Of a stretch of 64,000 nucleotides of DNA, positions 1 through 12,165 are shown one piece after another. Position 1 is the first letter of the stretch, and each line of letters starts with the position of its first letter. The DNA lies in assembly GCA_025267735.1 (NCBI GenBank), contig CM046304.1, positions 2,232,001 through 2,296,000 on the forward strand. Direction: 5' to 3'. Origin of the DNA: Mactra quadrangularis. Its lineage: Eukaryota > Mollusca > Bivalvia > Venerida > Mactridae. The notes under the pieces were generated by a model. It ran no database searches, had not been told where the DNA came from, and saw nothing but the letters and a program-made list of their open reading frames with translations. Made by a program: the position numbers and the translations under genes.

Positions 1-180
1 TAAACCAAACAACATTGTTTATTGACTAAGGCCTCAAACCCATTACATAAATTACAATGATATCAACTAACTAAAAACAATAGCAATAATGAGTGGAAAG
101 TATGTACATGTATGTAATATTCTTAAACCATCTTACTACATTAATGAATATTACACACAAACATGTGATCCCTCACAGTA

Positions 181-318
181 CCCATTTACACTTGATTGGA
201 GGGGAACAACTATAGGTTAATTTCTCGCTAAAGGAAATTAGCAGTGCCCCTAGTAGGATCAAACCCAACATCTCAACATCCTTAAGCGTGTCCTACCACT
301 GAACCACTGCTCCTACAA
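181..318 (-). repeat. tRNA-derived SINE, family B
   Basis: On the minus strand it begins with a tRNA-like head (GGTTCAGTGGTA A-box-like, then a B-box-like GGTTTGATCC). The body matches copies at 37690-37850 and 57965-58143 (minus) and 24121-24270 (plus). Shared words include AAGGAAATTAGCAGTGC and a GGGGTTTGAACCC-type B box. Confidence 0.7.
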
Positions 319-412
319 ATGTTAAGGACAGATAGAAATGTTTCCTCATCATAGAATCCTTTATACAAGAATATAAGGAGTAACTGAAGAAAAACAAGTA
401 AATCTGTGAGCT

Positions 413-695
413 AATGCTCACTAGTAATACCCCCGCAAAAATACAAAAATATGCAACAAACAGGAAGTAGATGAGCAAGGAGCATGAAATCGCTTTACAC
501 CACATGGGACTATGGGATGAAGCAATATGCAAAGTATTAGGCTGCTGCATGTTATAGTTGCTGAGAAAACTGCGACGGAAATTTTGTAACGGACGGACGG
601 ACGGACAAGGGTAAAACAGTATACCCCCCTCTTCTTCGAAGCGGGGGTATAATAAAACAGTATACCCCCCTCTTCTTCGAAGCGGGGGTATAAAA
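413..695 (-). repeat. Hairpin-ended repeat (ATACCCCCGCTTCGAAGAA family), copy 1
   Basis: Same sequence as 39441-39700 and 40644-40906, in opposite orientation. One end is a hairpin (ATACCCCCGCTTCGAAGAAG with GAGGGGGGTATA) followed by tandem GTCC; the other end has GCGGGGGTATTACTAGTGAG. In this copy the hairpin is duplicated (about 620-652 and 660-692). The open frames here are repeat, not gene. Confidence 0.8.
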
Positions 696-746
696 ACCCC
701 ATCAAACCCCTTTTTTATCAAATATAATGAATTTAAGCTAACTTAC

Positions 747-3700
747 ACATTGTACGACACTAAGATGGACATCTATGATATCAAGGAAATATATTCTAGC
801 TATCGTAGGTACCAGGTCCATTATTAAATGATAATCTACCATATTCTGGGAGTACAATTCTAAACGTTTGATATCGTATCTTGTTAAATAGTTCTCTAAT
901 TCTGAAATACTTAATGTTCCTGTAATATACAAACATAAAGTTAATTCATTTTTATTATAAAATCAAGGGTTGGACACATACTGCTTTACTAGGGATTCAG
1001 AGGGGATCCCTAGTCAATTATTCGCAGATTCCTTTTTAATCCGAGGGATTCCTCCAATAATAGACAAAAAACATAGATACAGATTGGCAGCGATTTGCTG
1101 GATGATAATTTTTAGATGATTTGTCTATATGTGGATCTACGTTAATTGAAAATTTGAAAGGAACTGGATAAACAACTAAAAAACCACAAATCAGATGAGT
1201 TGCCCAACAAAAGTTGAGCTTCCTGTGCACTGCAGCACTTCTATGAGATCTATTCAACTGTATACTTTCAAGTAGTTAGTAAAGAAATAAGTTCAAGTTT
1301 TTAGCAGGAAACTGTCAATAATATTGACAAGATAAATATAAAAAATTTCCATACTTTTGTCGGCTTCTTTAAACTGTTTCTGCTGTAAAACATTCAAAGA
1401 CATAGATGGAGTAAATTCTCTAAATTGATATGACATCAAAGATATAAATCTTCTACGGAAATCTGAAATAATAAAAATACCAACATTATCATTGAAAACA
1501 AACAATATCATCTCTTTTTTGTGCTTTATCAATACGCACTTATTTGAGAAGGTTGTACAATTCAACAATCCTAATCCTCATTCCTGGGATGTTTAAGCAT
1601 TAAACGTCCAATAGTTCAATACCAACTGCTTTTTCATAAAAAGAGCTGCAGATAGGTAGCTGCACTTGAATCCATAACTGTTTATCAGTGAGAGGTTGAG
1701 ATATACAGCAGTATGACAAACAATATGCTTAACCATCTTACTCAGATTTCCTCAGAGCTACACTCCATTCTTTTGTAAGCAGCTGCCCACATTCTCAAAC
1801 AAAGGGGCCATTATGGCTATTTGTATAAACTAATAAAAAGCTTTTGAAGTAAAGAGTGCATGTAAGTATTCATTCCCACAATACATTTAATTTAGTAATG
1901 CTTCTTTCTAAATGATAAGGTAGCACTCAATCACAGAGCCATGAATGCAAAACTGAGGCAAACTCACACAAATATTGCTTACCTAACCAGAAAGCTTGAA
2001 GCCAACTTGTCTCATTTTCCTCAGATCTCAGAGATTTTAACATAATACAAGAATGTTCTCCTGTCAACTCATTCTACAAAAGATGAAAGAATAATGCATA
2101 CTCACATCATCTAATTCCAAAGATACACAACTATGCAATGAATCTTGTCATAATAGAACTATTTAGTAATCACGAGTAATCTATTTGTTATGTAAGGCAT
2201 TTTATTAGAAATCAATTGAATTCAATTAGATTTCAGTTTACAAGTGAGCGTTGGCTACACTATTCAAATCATAAGAATTAAGTTTCAATTTTAAGTTAAA
2301 AAAAAGAAACCTTAATTTATTGAAATAGCATTTTAATTATAAAGTGAGGTTCAAGAATATAATAAGAATCACAAAATTGATAAGACATAATTATCTAATT
2401 CATAAATCTTAACACTTACTGCAGTTTGACGTAAATACACAGGTACAAAGCCACATTTCTTCCAAAACCTAAAATACACAAATGAAAAGAAAATGAATAA
2501 AAATATGACTGGTAAAACGGAGATAGTAAATTTTTAATTGCATACTGACTAACAATATTTAACATTATATCATGAATATCAATATTTACACATCACAAAA
2601 TTTTGCATAGCCCACATGAAGCGGCTAGTCTCAAGGTATAATTGTCTAGATTTCATAAATGGAAACAAAATTTATAAATAATGTGAACAGTTAAGTAACA
2701 TGCCATACATCTAATACCTCAATAGTTAAAGTTATCTTTACCTCAATAAATCAGAAGTCATGCCATATGATACACCAATATAATCTAATTGTTCAGCTTT
2801 TCTTTCATTTAACTTCATCAACAATGGTGGTAGATGTTTCCTAGGGTTTACTCTTTCTTCAAGTAATGAAACCTCATCGTCTGCTACGTTCTCTGCTTCA
2901 GTGTTATCATCTAACGTCTGCTCCGAAATATTCTGTATCTTTCCTTCATAGTATTGTTCCAGTAAATGCATGGCTCTTTTACCATACCCCATCTGTGTGG
3001 AACAAAAAATATGTATAATACAAATTTTATGGATTTCATTTTGAAAACAAGAAATGTAATGTGGAAACCACATCAAAGTCTTAAGTTTTCTAAATGAAAC
3101 AGTCATTGACATAAATTGGTTTTGAACACTTGCCCAAAGACAAAACAAGAAATGTAATGTGAAAACCATATTAAAGCCGGATTTAAAAACTTTAACGCAA
3201 AAATTACAAAGGGAAATAATCCATAATAAAGGCAAGTAGAGTTGTGGTTACTGTCTAATTCTGTTCATCACATAGTATGTTACCATTGTATGAAGTTTAG
3301 ATATTTCAGTTACGTCAAGTGCATAAGCCTTAATTTAACAAATTCAGTCACCGTGAAATTATTCAAGCTTTGACAGTTGAGAAAAAATGGACTATACATG
3401 TACTTACACCTTGATAATCAGGATGTGTTGCAATTCTAACAATTCTTGCACCTGACAGACTAGGAAAATCATGATCTTGAAACTGAAAGATAAATTCAAT
3501 AATTTATATTATAAAACAACTGATAAAAATGAGTGTGAAAATATATCTAGAACAGAAACAGTCAAATAGCACAGAACTTACACACAGCCATATAGCCAAA
3601 AAGGGAGATATCCATGTGTTAAGATGTTTAAATGTTTCTTATAAACATGAATGTGACACACAAATAAAGATAACAAGAACCTATGGGATTTTCATCTTGA

Positions 3701-6700
3701 AATGGACATTGGCAAAATAATTGCCACAGGGAGTTTAAACCTGGTTATAGGGTGCACCAACCTCACTCTTGCCCCAACAGATTCATGTAGGAAGCCCACA
3801 TATCCTGGATTTGTTGTCATATGCTATACCCTCCAAGCTACCAGACGGGCAAATTAATATAATTTTCACAAAACAAAGACTACACATATTTCTAACATTT
3901 ATACAAACAATGAGAATAAAGTAAGAGTTACGCACCTGTTGTGATACAGTCCATGGTATTAAATCACCTGATGCTCTTTTACCTCTAGATAAACTATTCA
4001 TTATACTAGATTTAGATATCTCTCCTTCCAAACATACCTACAATATAAAGAAACAATTGATTCATACCTTAAACTTTAACAGATAAATGTCATCAATATA
4101 ATACTTATCAATATTTTTTATATAACCATTAACTCAATTATATACTATATTCACAGACTTATCACTTTTTTAATTGTCACAATCATTAAATTTCATTAAG
4201 CACAAGCCCATTTTTTCATATTACAAAGTGCAGAATAATTAACAAGCCTACCTATGTAATATAAGTGTTTTTACCCGTTTTTACCAGCCTGAATATTTTT
4301 CACTGATCTTAAGCATGGGACTGGTGGATTAAGGCAATGACAGACAATGTAGCCCAACTATAAAAAAGTAATTAATTTTTACAAGCTCAAATCAGGCCAG
4401 CGGATTTAGGCAAAGTTTATTTTTTTTTATTTAAAAGCATTATGTTCACACTTATAAAAAAACTTGCTTGTTTTCTATAGATTTATTAAATAGCCACACT
4501 TACCTGTAATACACAGAGTATCTCAGGCAGAGATGATTGGTTAGGGTCAACAGGTCCCAGTAGTACAAATATATGATGTGCAGGAGCATCCGATAACAAT
4601 TGTAAATCATTAGGTGTGTTCTTATAATGTGACGATACATACAGACTCATAATTCTATGTAAGAAACCTTCAGATGCTTTGTGGTAGGAAAACAACGTGT
4701 CTCTGTTAACATAGTACAAATCACAGAGCTCCGGTAGCGGACATCCGGACGCTATCTTCTCCACATCAGTCGCGTCCAGGCATAATAAATCGTTTAACCA
4801 TTTTTCAACGGGGTCTTTGTTGGCGTATCTTATAGATTCGTTTAAAACGACTTCCTGTAAAACACGTCCTGACGTTGATGATAGTGGCTTATCTCCCTTG
4901 GTAACGGCTCCTGTGATGGCCTTGACATCTGCTGTATGACCTCCGTATGACGAAGATTGTTGACGTAATTGTTGTATCAACTTCAATGATAGAGATCTGC
5001 CTGTACCTTCATATCTGTAACAAAGAGATAGTTTCATAATTACAGTGCCCACAAAAAGTTAGAAGACATTTTCACATTGTATGCCAACTAATTAACTTTC
5101 TTCAAAAACTATAATAACCATTCATTTTGAAATGCTTTTTAGTTTTGCTAACTCATCTTATCACCCTTCTATTTACAGATGAGACAACAAAAGTAGCTTG
5201 AAACCTACATTATGGACTAGAATAACATTGAACATCGTTTTGAGGAGTTAGAGACTGTTGTAGTAACATTAATAGCATCAAAAATGAAAACCAGTACTGG
5301 AGTGAATATTTAAATCAGCAGGGTTAATGTATGCCCCACAAACAGTTTTGAATAAAATTTAACAAAATAATGTACCATAGATCACTTATTGGTATGCTTT
5401 CTGCTTTGAATCCTCCGCACTAAATCACTTACCCATTGACTGTTGAAGATAGGAACACAAGATAAGGTCCTAGTAGATTTTTTACTAATGGTAAAGGTAT
5501 AGCCGCTGCCTCATCTATACATACAAGTTCTGCTTGACCAAGTTTGTGAGCATCTGATGGGTGAATATACTGTAATATAAAGACAAAGTTATACATATCT
5601 TTATTTCACCGATAAATCCTGGTATTCGACTGAGAAGCATATAATAAACATCATTATATAGGTCAAAGGGCAGTGTTCAGCACTAACAATGTCCTAAGAT
5701 TCCGGGATCCTAAAACAGTTACTGCCAGAATCCCTAAAAAATTGGCATGATTTGTGTATCAGAGTTAGTGACAGCATATTCTGTATCCATCTTTGCTCTT
5801 TTATTGGAGGAATCCTTAACCTTAAGGATGAATCCCAGAGAATCTGACAAGGGATTCCTTTGGGATCCCTGGCGAAAACAGTAAGTGTCAAACCCTGTCA
5901 CAGGGTAAAAATAATATACAGCCTGACCTAAACTCAAACCCAAGACCCCTAGCTTACAAAGCAAGTACTATTGGCTGAGCTTTCCATCTGCTTACGTACC
6001 CTTCTCCCCATAATGTGAACAGCAAGTATGGTGACATATAGTACTGTTACAATGCCAAATTACTTGATGAAGATCTAATTGTAGTTGAAGCTAATCACAT
6101 CTGTCACCTACTAGTATTTAATGATATGACAATATGATTTCCATAATAACATAATTACTTACAATTATTTACCTTAAAACCATGTTGTTGTTAATTTGAT
6201 TATATATTGAGGGTTGCCCGCAAGACTGTAGTAATTTGCCCTTAAAAGCAATGCCCTTACTACAGTCTTGAGGGCAACCCTCGATATATAGTTGATTAAA
6301 ATCAAACTAACCCCAAACAACAGAGCTGGGTTGTTAGGCAAAAGTTGATGACAAGTGGAACATATAAGTAAAGTAATATGAAATCAACTAACCTGTATAG
6401 TTTGTCTATGATCTCTAAATATATTAACACGTACAATAGCTTTATTAAAATCTGGATTAGTTGATTGTACAATCTCATAATCTAAATGTTCCTGTAACAA
6501 AATATATACATGATACTGATAGTGAAATAATTGATAAAATAAACAAACATAAATAAATCATTAGTGATTGCTTTAAAGCCAATTGGTAGGGCACAGCAAC
6601 CTGGGGCACGTTCCGCAAGGAAATCGCTAGATAGCGCTTCGTCCTCTGGTACCTTTCTTGCACTAAAAGTATTTACCATGTGACACCAAATCGAGGGTAC

Positions 6701-9700
6701 CAGGGGACGAATCGCTAGCTAGCGATTTCCTTGCAGATCGTGCCCCTGCTCTTTTTCTCGACTCGCTTAGTTACCTATATATTATTTTAGAGTACAACAA
6801 ATACACTTATTTGATGCTCTTATTAAGTAAGTCTCGTTAAAGCACTCATTATTCATTATTTTAATATTCATAGCATATCAAAACTTGTGCCCTAAAACTT
6901 GAGCTCCTGAGCTCTATTTAAAATTAATATAGAATTATAATTTATATCACATAATGAATAAAATTTAATTTTATTAATGAATTAATACATATCGCAGTTA
7001 TAAAATCATGAGAAAGCTAGAAATCATCACAGGAGCAGCGGGCGTGGCTGAGCTGTTACAACCTTGGACTGGTAATCATTGGATAGCCAGCTGAGCTTTG
7101 GTTTGAATCCCGTCCAAAACCTACCTTGATGTTTTCTTGAGCAACAAACTACATCCTACTATATCAGTTCTTGGGGGCAAGCAAGCAGACTCACTGATTT
7201 ATCTAAGTTGTAAGAACTTTTACAATAGAGCAAAAATAAATAAGTATAAGAAAAAAAAAAGAAATCATCACAGACAATATAAACTATAAAAAAATTTTTA
7301 TCAAGACAATTGTCTCACCTGATATTCTAAGGCATCAAAACCTTTAAATATAAACTCAAACAAAGTCTTCAAATTCTCAGGACTAGGTGACGTCACAAAT
7401 ATATTGGAATAACTAAACCCTACAGCCGTTGCTATGGCAAGTCCGAGAGCAGCCGATTTGCCACGCCCCCTAGCTGCTGTCATGGCAACTGTACTACGTA
7501 GAGTCTTCTCAGAAATGGCTTCAACAAATTTCAACAAAGCTTTAGCCTGAAAAATCACAGATCTTTTTTTTTACTAAGTTGACCAACAAAATTATATAAA
7601 CATGTTTGTATTTTATTTCTAACCATTAGACATATTTTGTTAGCTTGCTTTCTTTTGCCCTTTTTATAAAACATCTTGATAAATTGAAAACTAAAATACA
7701 ATTATTATATTGCAAACAAAGGCATTATGATTCAAAAGAAAATCCAATAACAAAACATTATGTACATGTACAGCATTTTAAAGTCATTAAGTATCATATT
7801 GCAAGAATTCATAAAATGTTTTGTAGTCCCAAAGCTACATTTAACAGCCATTTTTATTGGCTCAAATATAACTTCAACTCAGTGTTATTTTTTATGGGGC
7901 TTAAAGTTGCCTTTCTTATTCATCTATGTAAAACGTCTACAGACAATTTAGAAACACAAAATGTAATGTGGAAACCACATCAAAGCCAGATTTTCATCAA
8001 GATCAGACCATAAATGACAGAGATATCCAACATTAAAAAACTTTAACACAAAAATTACAAAGGAAATAATCCATAATAAAGCCAGGTAGAGCTGTGGTTA
8101 CTTTCTAATTCTGTTCATCACATAGTATGTTATCATTGTATGAAGGTTCATAAAGATCTGACAATAAATGGCAGAAATATATGGTAAAGAAAAAAACTTT
8201 TAATGCAATTGTTATGACACCGGAGGCCCGCCCGACCACCCAGGTTTTGCCAAACTATCAGTCGAATTTTTTCATTGAAAAATCTAGCTAACAAAAATTC
8301 GAACAAGTGAAACACTTATTTTGACTGTAGGTGTTATACTCTACCTGGTCTAATGTTTTACAACATTTTATGAGAGCACCAATAGGCTGTGTGTCTTGTA
8401 GGGAATCTTTTAAATCTATCAATTCTTGTTCTATTGGACTGATTGGATCATCCTACAATACATACATACATACATATATACAATGTATATACAATGTATA
8501 CAAATATAATTATAAACATATCAATTAAGATACAATCTATTTTAGTTTGATTTACATTAGTTCCAACAACTTAAATCATCACTCTCAAGTAGGCTTACCT
8601 TACCCCAGGGCTTAGCAGTAAAGATAAAGTTTCATGCTTAAGGAAACAAGAAAACAGAATTTTTGGATGTCATTTAAAATTTTTAACTAATGCAGGTCTG
8701 TCAATAAAATGATTACCAGTCCAATGTCATAATCAGTTGACAACACCAGCTTCTCAGAAAAAGCCCCTATATAATGTTGAAATTAATGCAATTTGGACTT
8801 AACCAGATTTACAAAATTGTAGCTATCTTCCCCACTGCACAAATCTGCACTCCAAAATCAATAACCCTTCAATCTGAAAATGCTTTCTACTGTCCTGAAT
8901 AACATATCATGATTTAAATATTAATTTCAATGTATTGATATAAGAATACTTACAGCAGTTTTTGCTGGTATCTGTTGTATATTTAACATATGTGATGAAA
9001 ATGGTAACAAATTAAACTGATCATCTATCACCATACAATGTTTACATGATGCTAGGGATAAAATAAACCTGAAATGATATATATATATTGCCCTAATATT
9101 AAAAGTTGTAAGTGATAGATAACCCTCAGTAGAAAGGCTTAATAAAAAACTTTGCTGAAGTACTATAAGGAGGTATCGGGGGTATGTGGTAGTTACAACT
9201 GTTTTACCATTTGAAAATGAGCTGATTTTACTTTTCATCGCGATCCCTAGCTCAGTTGGTGGAGCACTGGGATTTCAAATCCAGTTTCCCAAAGGGGGTA
9301 TGGTTTCAAATCACACCTGGGCTGTTATACTCTTCCATGAAAATTTGACAATTATATAGTTATATAATAATATATGGTTTTCCACCATTTGTAAGGTATA
9401 TGGAGAAGTTTCCAGCCTTGTAGAAAGGTAGGCGAGTACTTGTTGTAGACTAAGTTCCAGGAAAGCTAGGTCAGGGGCGCTTACTACTGTAAAATGACCT
9501 TATTTTTAGTAGACACAGCATTAAAACCAACAAATAAAACTAAAACAAACCTTTCATTAAATCTACCAACAACATCCTGATGAGCTTCAGTTCTATATCT
9601 TGAATGTACATCCTGTAGTTATAAATGAATTCCATTATTAATTTGAACTGTTTCCTCTGTACGTTCAGGGGGGAGGTGTACAAAATTCTACGATTCAATT

Positions 9701-11920
9701 ACACCAAACATACCAAAGTTAAATTCTAGTAAAAATACAAGAAACAATTAGTGTTTATGTAAAATAATTGCTAAAAAGCTTGAAAATAAATTTCCATAGA
9801 TTCAAAACAATTCACAAACACATGTGTCAGAAGTAAACAAATGCTCATGTGTCGTAAGTACTAGCTCATTTCATACCAAATTAATAAGACGTAATATAAT
9901 ATACATACCATAGTCATTGTATATAATTGTTTTAATGAATTCATTGAATTTAACAGTATTGTTATAATACCACCACCTTCTACAGTCTCTATTGTTCTAG
10001 CTAACAGATTAGGGGTCATTGCTTCAAAATCCTGAAATAAATAACAACAACAGATTAGGGGTCATTGCATCAAAATCCTGAAATAAATAACAACAACAGA
10101 TTAGGGGTCATTGCTTCAAAATCCTGAAATAAATAACAACAACATTGTTGATTATGATGATAATAATGACGATGATGATAATTATGATTATGATGATGAT
10201 GGTACTGATGATGATAACAATTTTTTCTAACTGGGTTTACTGCTGTGTCAACTCAAATCAAGGTTATTTAATGGAGGCCAGTACATCTAACCTAAATTTC
10301 CTGGACTTTTGTCAATAACTGGTATTTTCATGAAAGTAGTGAACTTAAAAGTAGAGAAAAAGAAAACATTATTATATACATATCAATTAACATACAATTT
10401 ATTTTAACTAGATTATGAAACAACTTCTAACAACTTAAATTATCAATCCTAAGAAGGCTTCCTGGTTCCCCTAGTTACCCCAAGTAAACAAAATAAGTGT
10501 CAAACCCTGATAACATACCTGTAACACACACATTCCATAGGTATTACCCAGTATTTTATGTGTTTCAGAATAATAACAATATCTGATAGATGTAGCAGAT
10601 ATAAACAGCTCAAATGGATCGTCTTCTTTAACATCCAAACTTCCACTTTTTATTTTCTTCTGAATTTGTCTCATTCTTTTCTTTCTGTGACTGAAATAGT
10701 TGAAGTTTGATGCACTGAATTCAGTCAACAAAATTAGTGGGTGTATAGTTGCCCAGAATTACCACTTTTTAGTTCAGGCAACCAACAGTTTCATTTGGGC
10801 AACCAAATCTCTGCAAATGAGATTAAGAACTTGCTTTTAAAGTGATCTGTTGGAACATTTAATTTCTTATTTTAATTTCATAGACTGACTGTGAGTGATT
10901 TTTGTTGTTGTTGGGTTAAACACCATTGCAACACATTGTATGGTTCAAATCACTGCCTACTCAACATTCCTGGGAAGGCTAAATCACTGGATTTAAATGG
11001 TAACCAGTTACTATGTTGCAGATTTCTGTCAGCGACTGACAACTGCCCTGTATGATTAAGAATCCTTGGTAGGAAGGAGTGGTAGTAGAAATAATTTCAT
11101 GACCAAGCTCCAAGAAAGTATGCCTGCAGGGAAGCAGGGAATCAAACACACAACTCCTTGATACACTGAGCTAACCAGACAGCTGATAGTGTTATTAAAA
11201 AAGACTTGAAGAATGATGTAGTGATTGTGCCACAGTATTTGCCAGTTCACATTTCGGGGAAAATCATACCTAAGGGGCTGTACAACTAAGTCAGGAAAAC
11301 TCTCAGCTTATAAGCCAGGGGTCTTGGGTTCAAGTCCCTGTCCGGCTGCATATTTTTCGTACCCTGTGACATTTGGCACTCAATTTGGGGCCACAAGGAA
11401 AAAATGTTAAAAAGTAACTAACCTGCTAAATCCTAGTTCTTTCTTATAACACCATAACACAGAAGGTCGAGCTTTAACCATAGCTTTTGATAACATGTGA
11501 TGTAAAATAACAACCTATAATGTACAATTATTGTTATTATTATCAACAATACAACATCAAAATATATATCACGATAAACAGTCAACAGTTTTTGTCTTTA
11601 CCCACTAGTCCAAATCCCAGAACTAGTCAAAAACAGCTTCAGGCAAGTGAAAATTTGATTTGAGTAAGTAAAGGTATTTTAATTCATTTCATCAGACAAG
11701 TTGATAGTTTAACTTTTTATTATAAAAAAATTATTACTACATTTTAAAATTTCATTCATTCAAGTAAATACAAAATTCACATAACAAAACTTTGGTACAA
11801 ATTCTTAAATACCTGATCCCTGGCATGGTCGCCTATGACAACAAACATGGTACGATGCTTAGTAACCACACCATTTTCAATCAACACACGAATCCTGTTA
11901 TCTATCTTCTTTCGTACCAT
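747..11920 (-). CDS. NAT10: RNA cytidine acetyltransferase NAT10 (partial, C-terminus off the left edge)
   Basis: ATP-dependent enzyme of the nucleolus that makes N4-acetylcytidine in 18S rRNA and tRNA (family knowledge). Eighteen coding exons on the minus strand: 11920-11813, 11514-11423, 10690-10519, 10031-9909, 9612-9551, 9068-8954, 8452-8345, 7546-7319, 6491-6393, 5569-5433, 5014-4504, 4037-3936, 3482-3408, 2992-2742, 2468-2420, 2073-1983, 1462-1355 and 919-747. They join in frame to 868 codons. The N-terminus (MVRKKIDNRIRVLIENGV) matches the family start. Walker A (ARGRGKS) has its lysine at residue 290, the position used in human NAT10. DEAAAIP follows at 388-394, and the GNAT acetyl-CoA loop QGMGYG at 643-648. 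The final exon here ends in IARIYFLDIIDVHLSVVQC; the lysine-rich tail of roughly 150 residues lies beyond position 1. An AG directly precedes the ATG, so a non-coding first exon upstream is possible. Confidence 0.96.
3142..3300 (+). repeat. Dispersed repeat, family D (partial)
   Basis: Shares long stretches with 7961-8310 and 57573-57885, for example AACTTTAACGCAAAAATTAC and TCTGTTCATCACATAGTATG. It sits in the NAT10 intron between the exons at 3408-3482 and 2742-2992. This copy is truncated before the GC-rich end seen in the other two. Confidence 0.75.
5295..5345 (+). repeat. Half of a TA-target palindromic MITE
   Basis: TATTTAAATCAGCAGGGTTA followed by ATGTATGCCCCAC and a degenerate CAGTT.TTGAATA is the right arm of the palindromic MITE seen whole at 24430-24599. 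The left arm is absent or decayed. Confidence 0.6.
6201..6290. repeat. Short palindromic MITE (GAGGGTTGCCCGCAAGACTG)
   Basis: Near-perfect hairpin about 90 bp long. The left arm TATATTGAGGGTTGCCCGCA continues AGACTGTAGTAA, and the right arm is its complement ending CTCGATATATA. A decayed second copy lies at 46881-46960. Confidence 0.8.
6603..6746. repeat. Palindromic MITE, about 144 bp
   Basis: The left arm runs GGGGCACGTTCCGCAAGGAA then ATCGCTAGATAGCG and GGTACC. The right arm mirrors it: GGTACC, CGCTAGCTAGCGATTTCCTT, GATCGTGCCCC. It lies in a NAT10 intron between exons 10 and 9. Confidence 0.8.
7031..7260 (+). repeat. tRNA-derived SINE, family C, with A-rich tail
   Basis: The tRNA-like head (GTGGCTGAGCTGTTACAACC, then GGTTTGAATCCC) is followed by a body ending in TCTAAGTTGTAAGAACTTTT and a run of A. 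Related copies: 22472-22690 (minus), 35335-35640 (plus), 42765-42835 (plus, 3' part) and 50164-50525 (minus). Confidence 0.75.
7961..8310 (+). repeat. Dispersed repeat, family D (longest copy in NAT10)
   Basis: Shares the body of 3142-3300 and 57573-57885. It ends in a GC-rich CCGGAGGCCCGCCCGACCAC block followed by TTTTTTCATTGAAAAATCTAGCTAA, which can pair with the upstream AGCCAGATTTT. No coding potential. Confidence 0.75.
9238..9500 (+). repeat. tRNA-derived SINE (CCTAGCTCAGTTGGTGGAGC head)
   Basis: The head reads like a tRNA gene (A box TAGCTCAGTTGGTGGAGC, B box GGTTTCAAATC), but it lacks a full cloverleaf and runs on into a longer body. A tRNA-derived SINE is therefore more likely than a working tRNA. 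Confidence 0.6.
10005..10142. repeat. Three-copy 46 bp tandem repeat over the NAT10 exon 4 acceptor
   Basis: A unit beginning CAGATTAGGGGTCATTGC starts at 10005, 10051 and 10097 (period 46). Each unit, read on the minus strand, carries a TTTATTTCAG acceptor and the first 27 or so bases of exon 4. Only the first unit continues into the rest of the exon. Confidence 0.95.
10146..10221 (+). repeat. GAT/GATAAT microsatellite
   Basis: Imperfect GATGATAATAATGACGATGA-type simple repeat beside the duplicated acceptor, in the NAT10 intron between exons 4 and 3. Confidence 0.85.
10907..11188 (-). repeat. tRNA-derived SINE, family A
   Basis: On the minus strand a tRNA-like head (TAGCTCA..GGTAG A box, B box GGTTCGATTCC in the better copies) leads into a body with GTCAGTCACTGAC-type core and ends GTGTTTAACCCAAC. 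Copies: 12001-12165 (partial), 23026-23400, 38391-38680, 42433-42722 and a fragment at 49150-49235. The layout suits a V-SINE/MetaSINE type family, but the core was not checked against a library. Confidence 0.75.
11270..11385 (+). repeat. tRNA-like repeat (GGGTTCAAGTCCCTGTCCGG)
   Basis: It has a B-box-like GGGTTCAAGTCCC and then TACCCTGTGACATTT. A reverse-oriented relative lies at about 5885-5995 (same GTCTTGGGTTTGAG word and CCCTGTGACA). Probably a SINE head. Confidence 0.55.
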
Positions 11921-12000
11921 CTTTAAAGATTTAAATTATAACTAGCTCAACAATTAGCATTCCTGAAATTAACATAATTGCATCATATATATATTTTATG

Positions 12001-12165
12001 GTTGGGTTAAAAGCCCTAGCAAGTACATTTTATTGGTCTGTTTAAGCTGTTAACCAGTTACTAGGAGTAACTTCTGTCAGTGACTGACAACTACTCTATA
12101 TAAATTAGAATCAATGGTAGGAAGGAGAATGGCCGTAGAAATTATTTCATGACCAAACTTCTAAC
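12001..12165 (-). repeat. tRNA-derived SINE, family A (truncated)
   Basis: It matches the other family A copies up to GAAATTATTTCATGACCAAA and then stops a few bases before the fold-back element. The tRNA head is missing. Confidence 0.7.

Larger units (their letters stand above)
1..746. other. NAT10 intron, repeat-filled
   Basis: After the donor at 746-745 no further NAT10 exon is visible. The stretch holds a tRNA-derived SINE (about 181-318), the hairpin repeat copy at 413-695 and AT-rich filler. Confidence 0.7.

Noticed and set aside
293..721. Open frames of 142 and 94 codons on the minus strand
   Set aside because: They fall inside the hairpin-ended repeat; the same peptides appear from the copies at 39441 and 40644 in several frames.
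7645..8013. 122-codon plus-strand frame
   Set aside because: It lies across a NAT10 intron and the family D repeat, with no domain or splice support.
9238..9320. Possible tRNA gene
   Set aside because: A and B boxes are present but the acceptor stem does not close; the sequence continues as a SINE.
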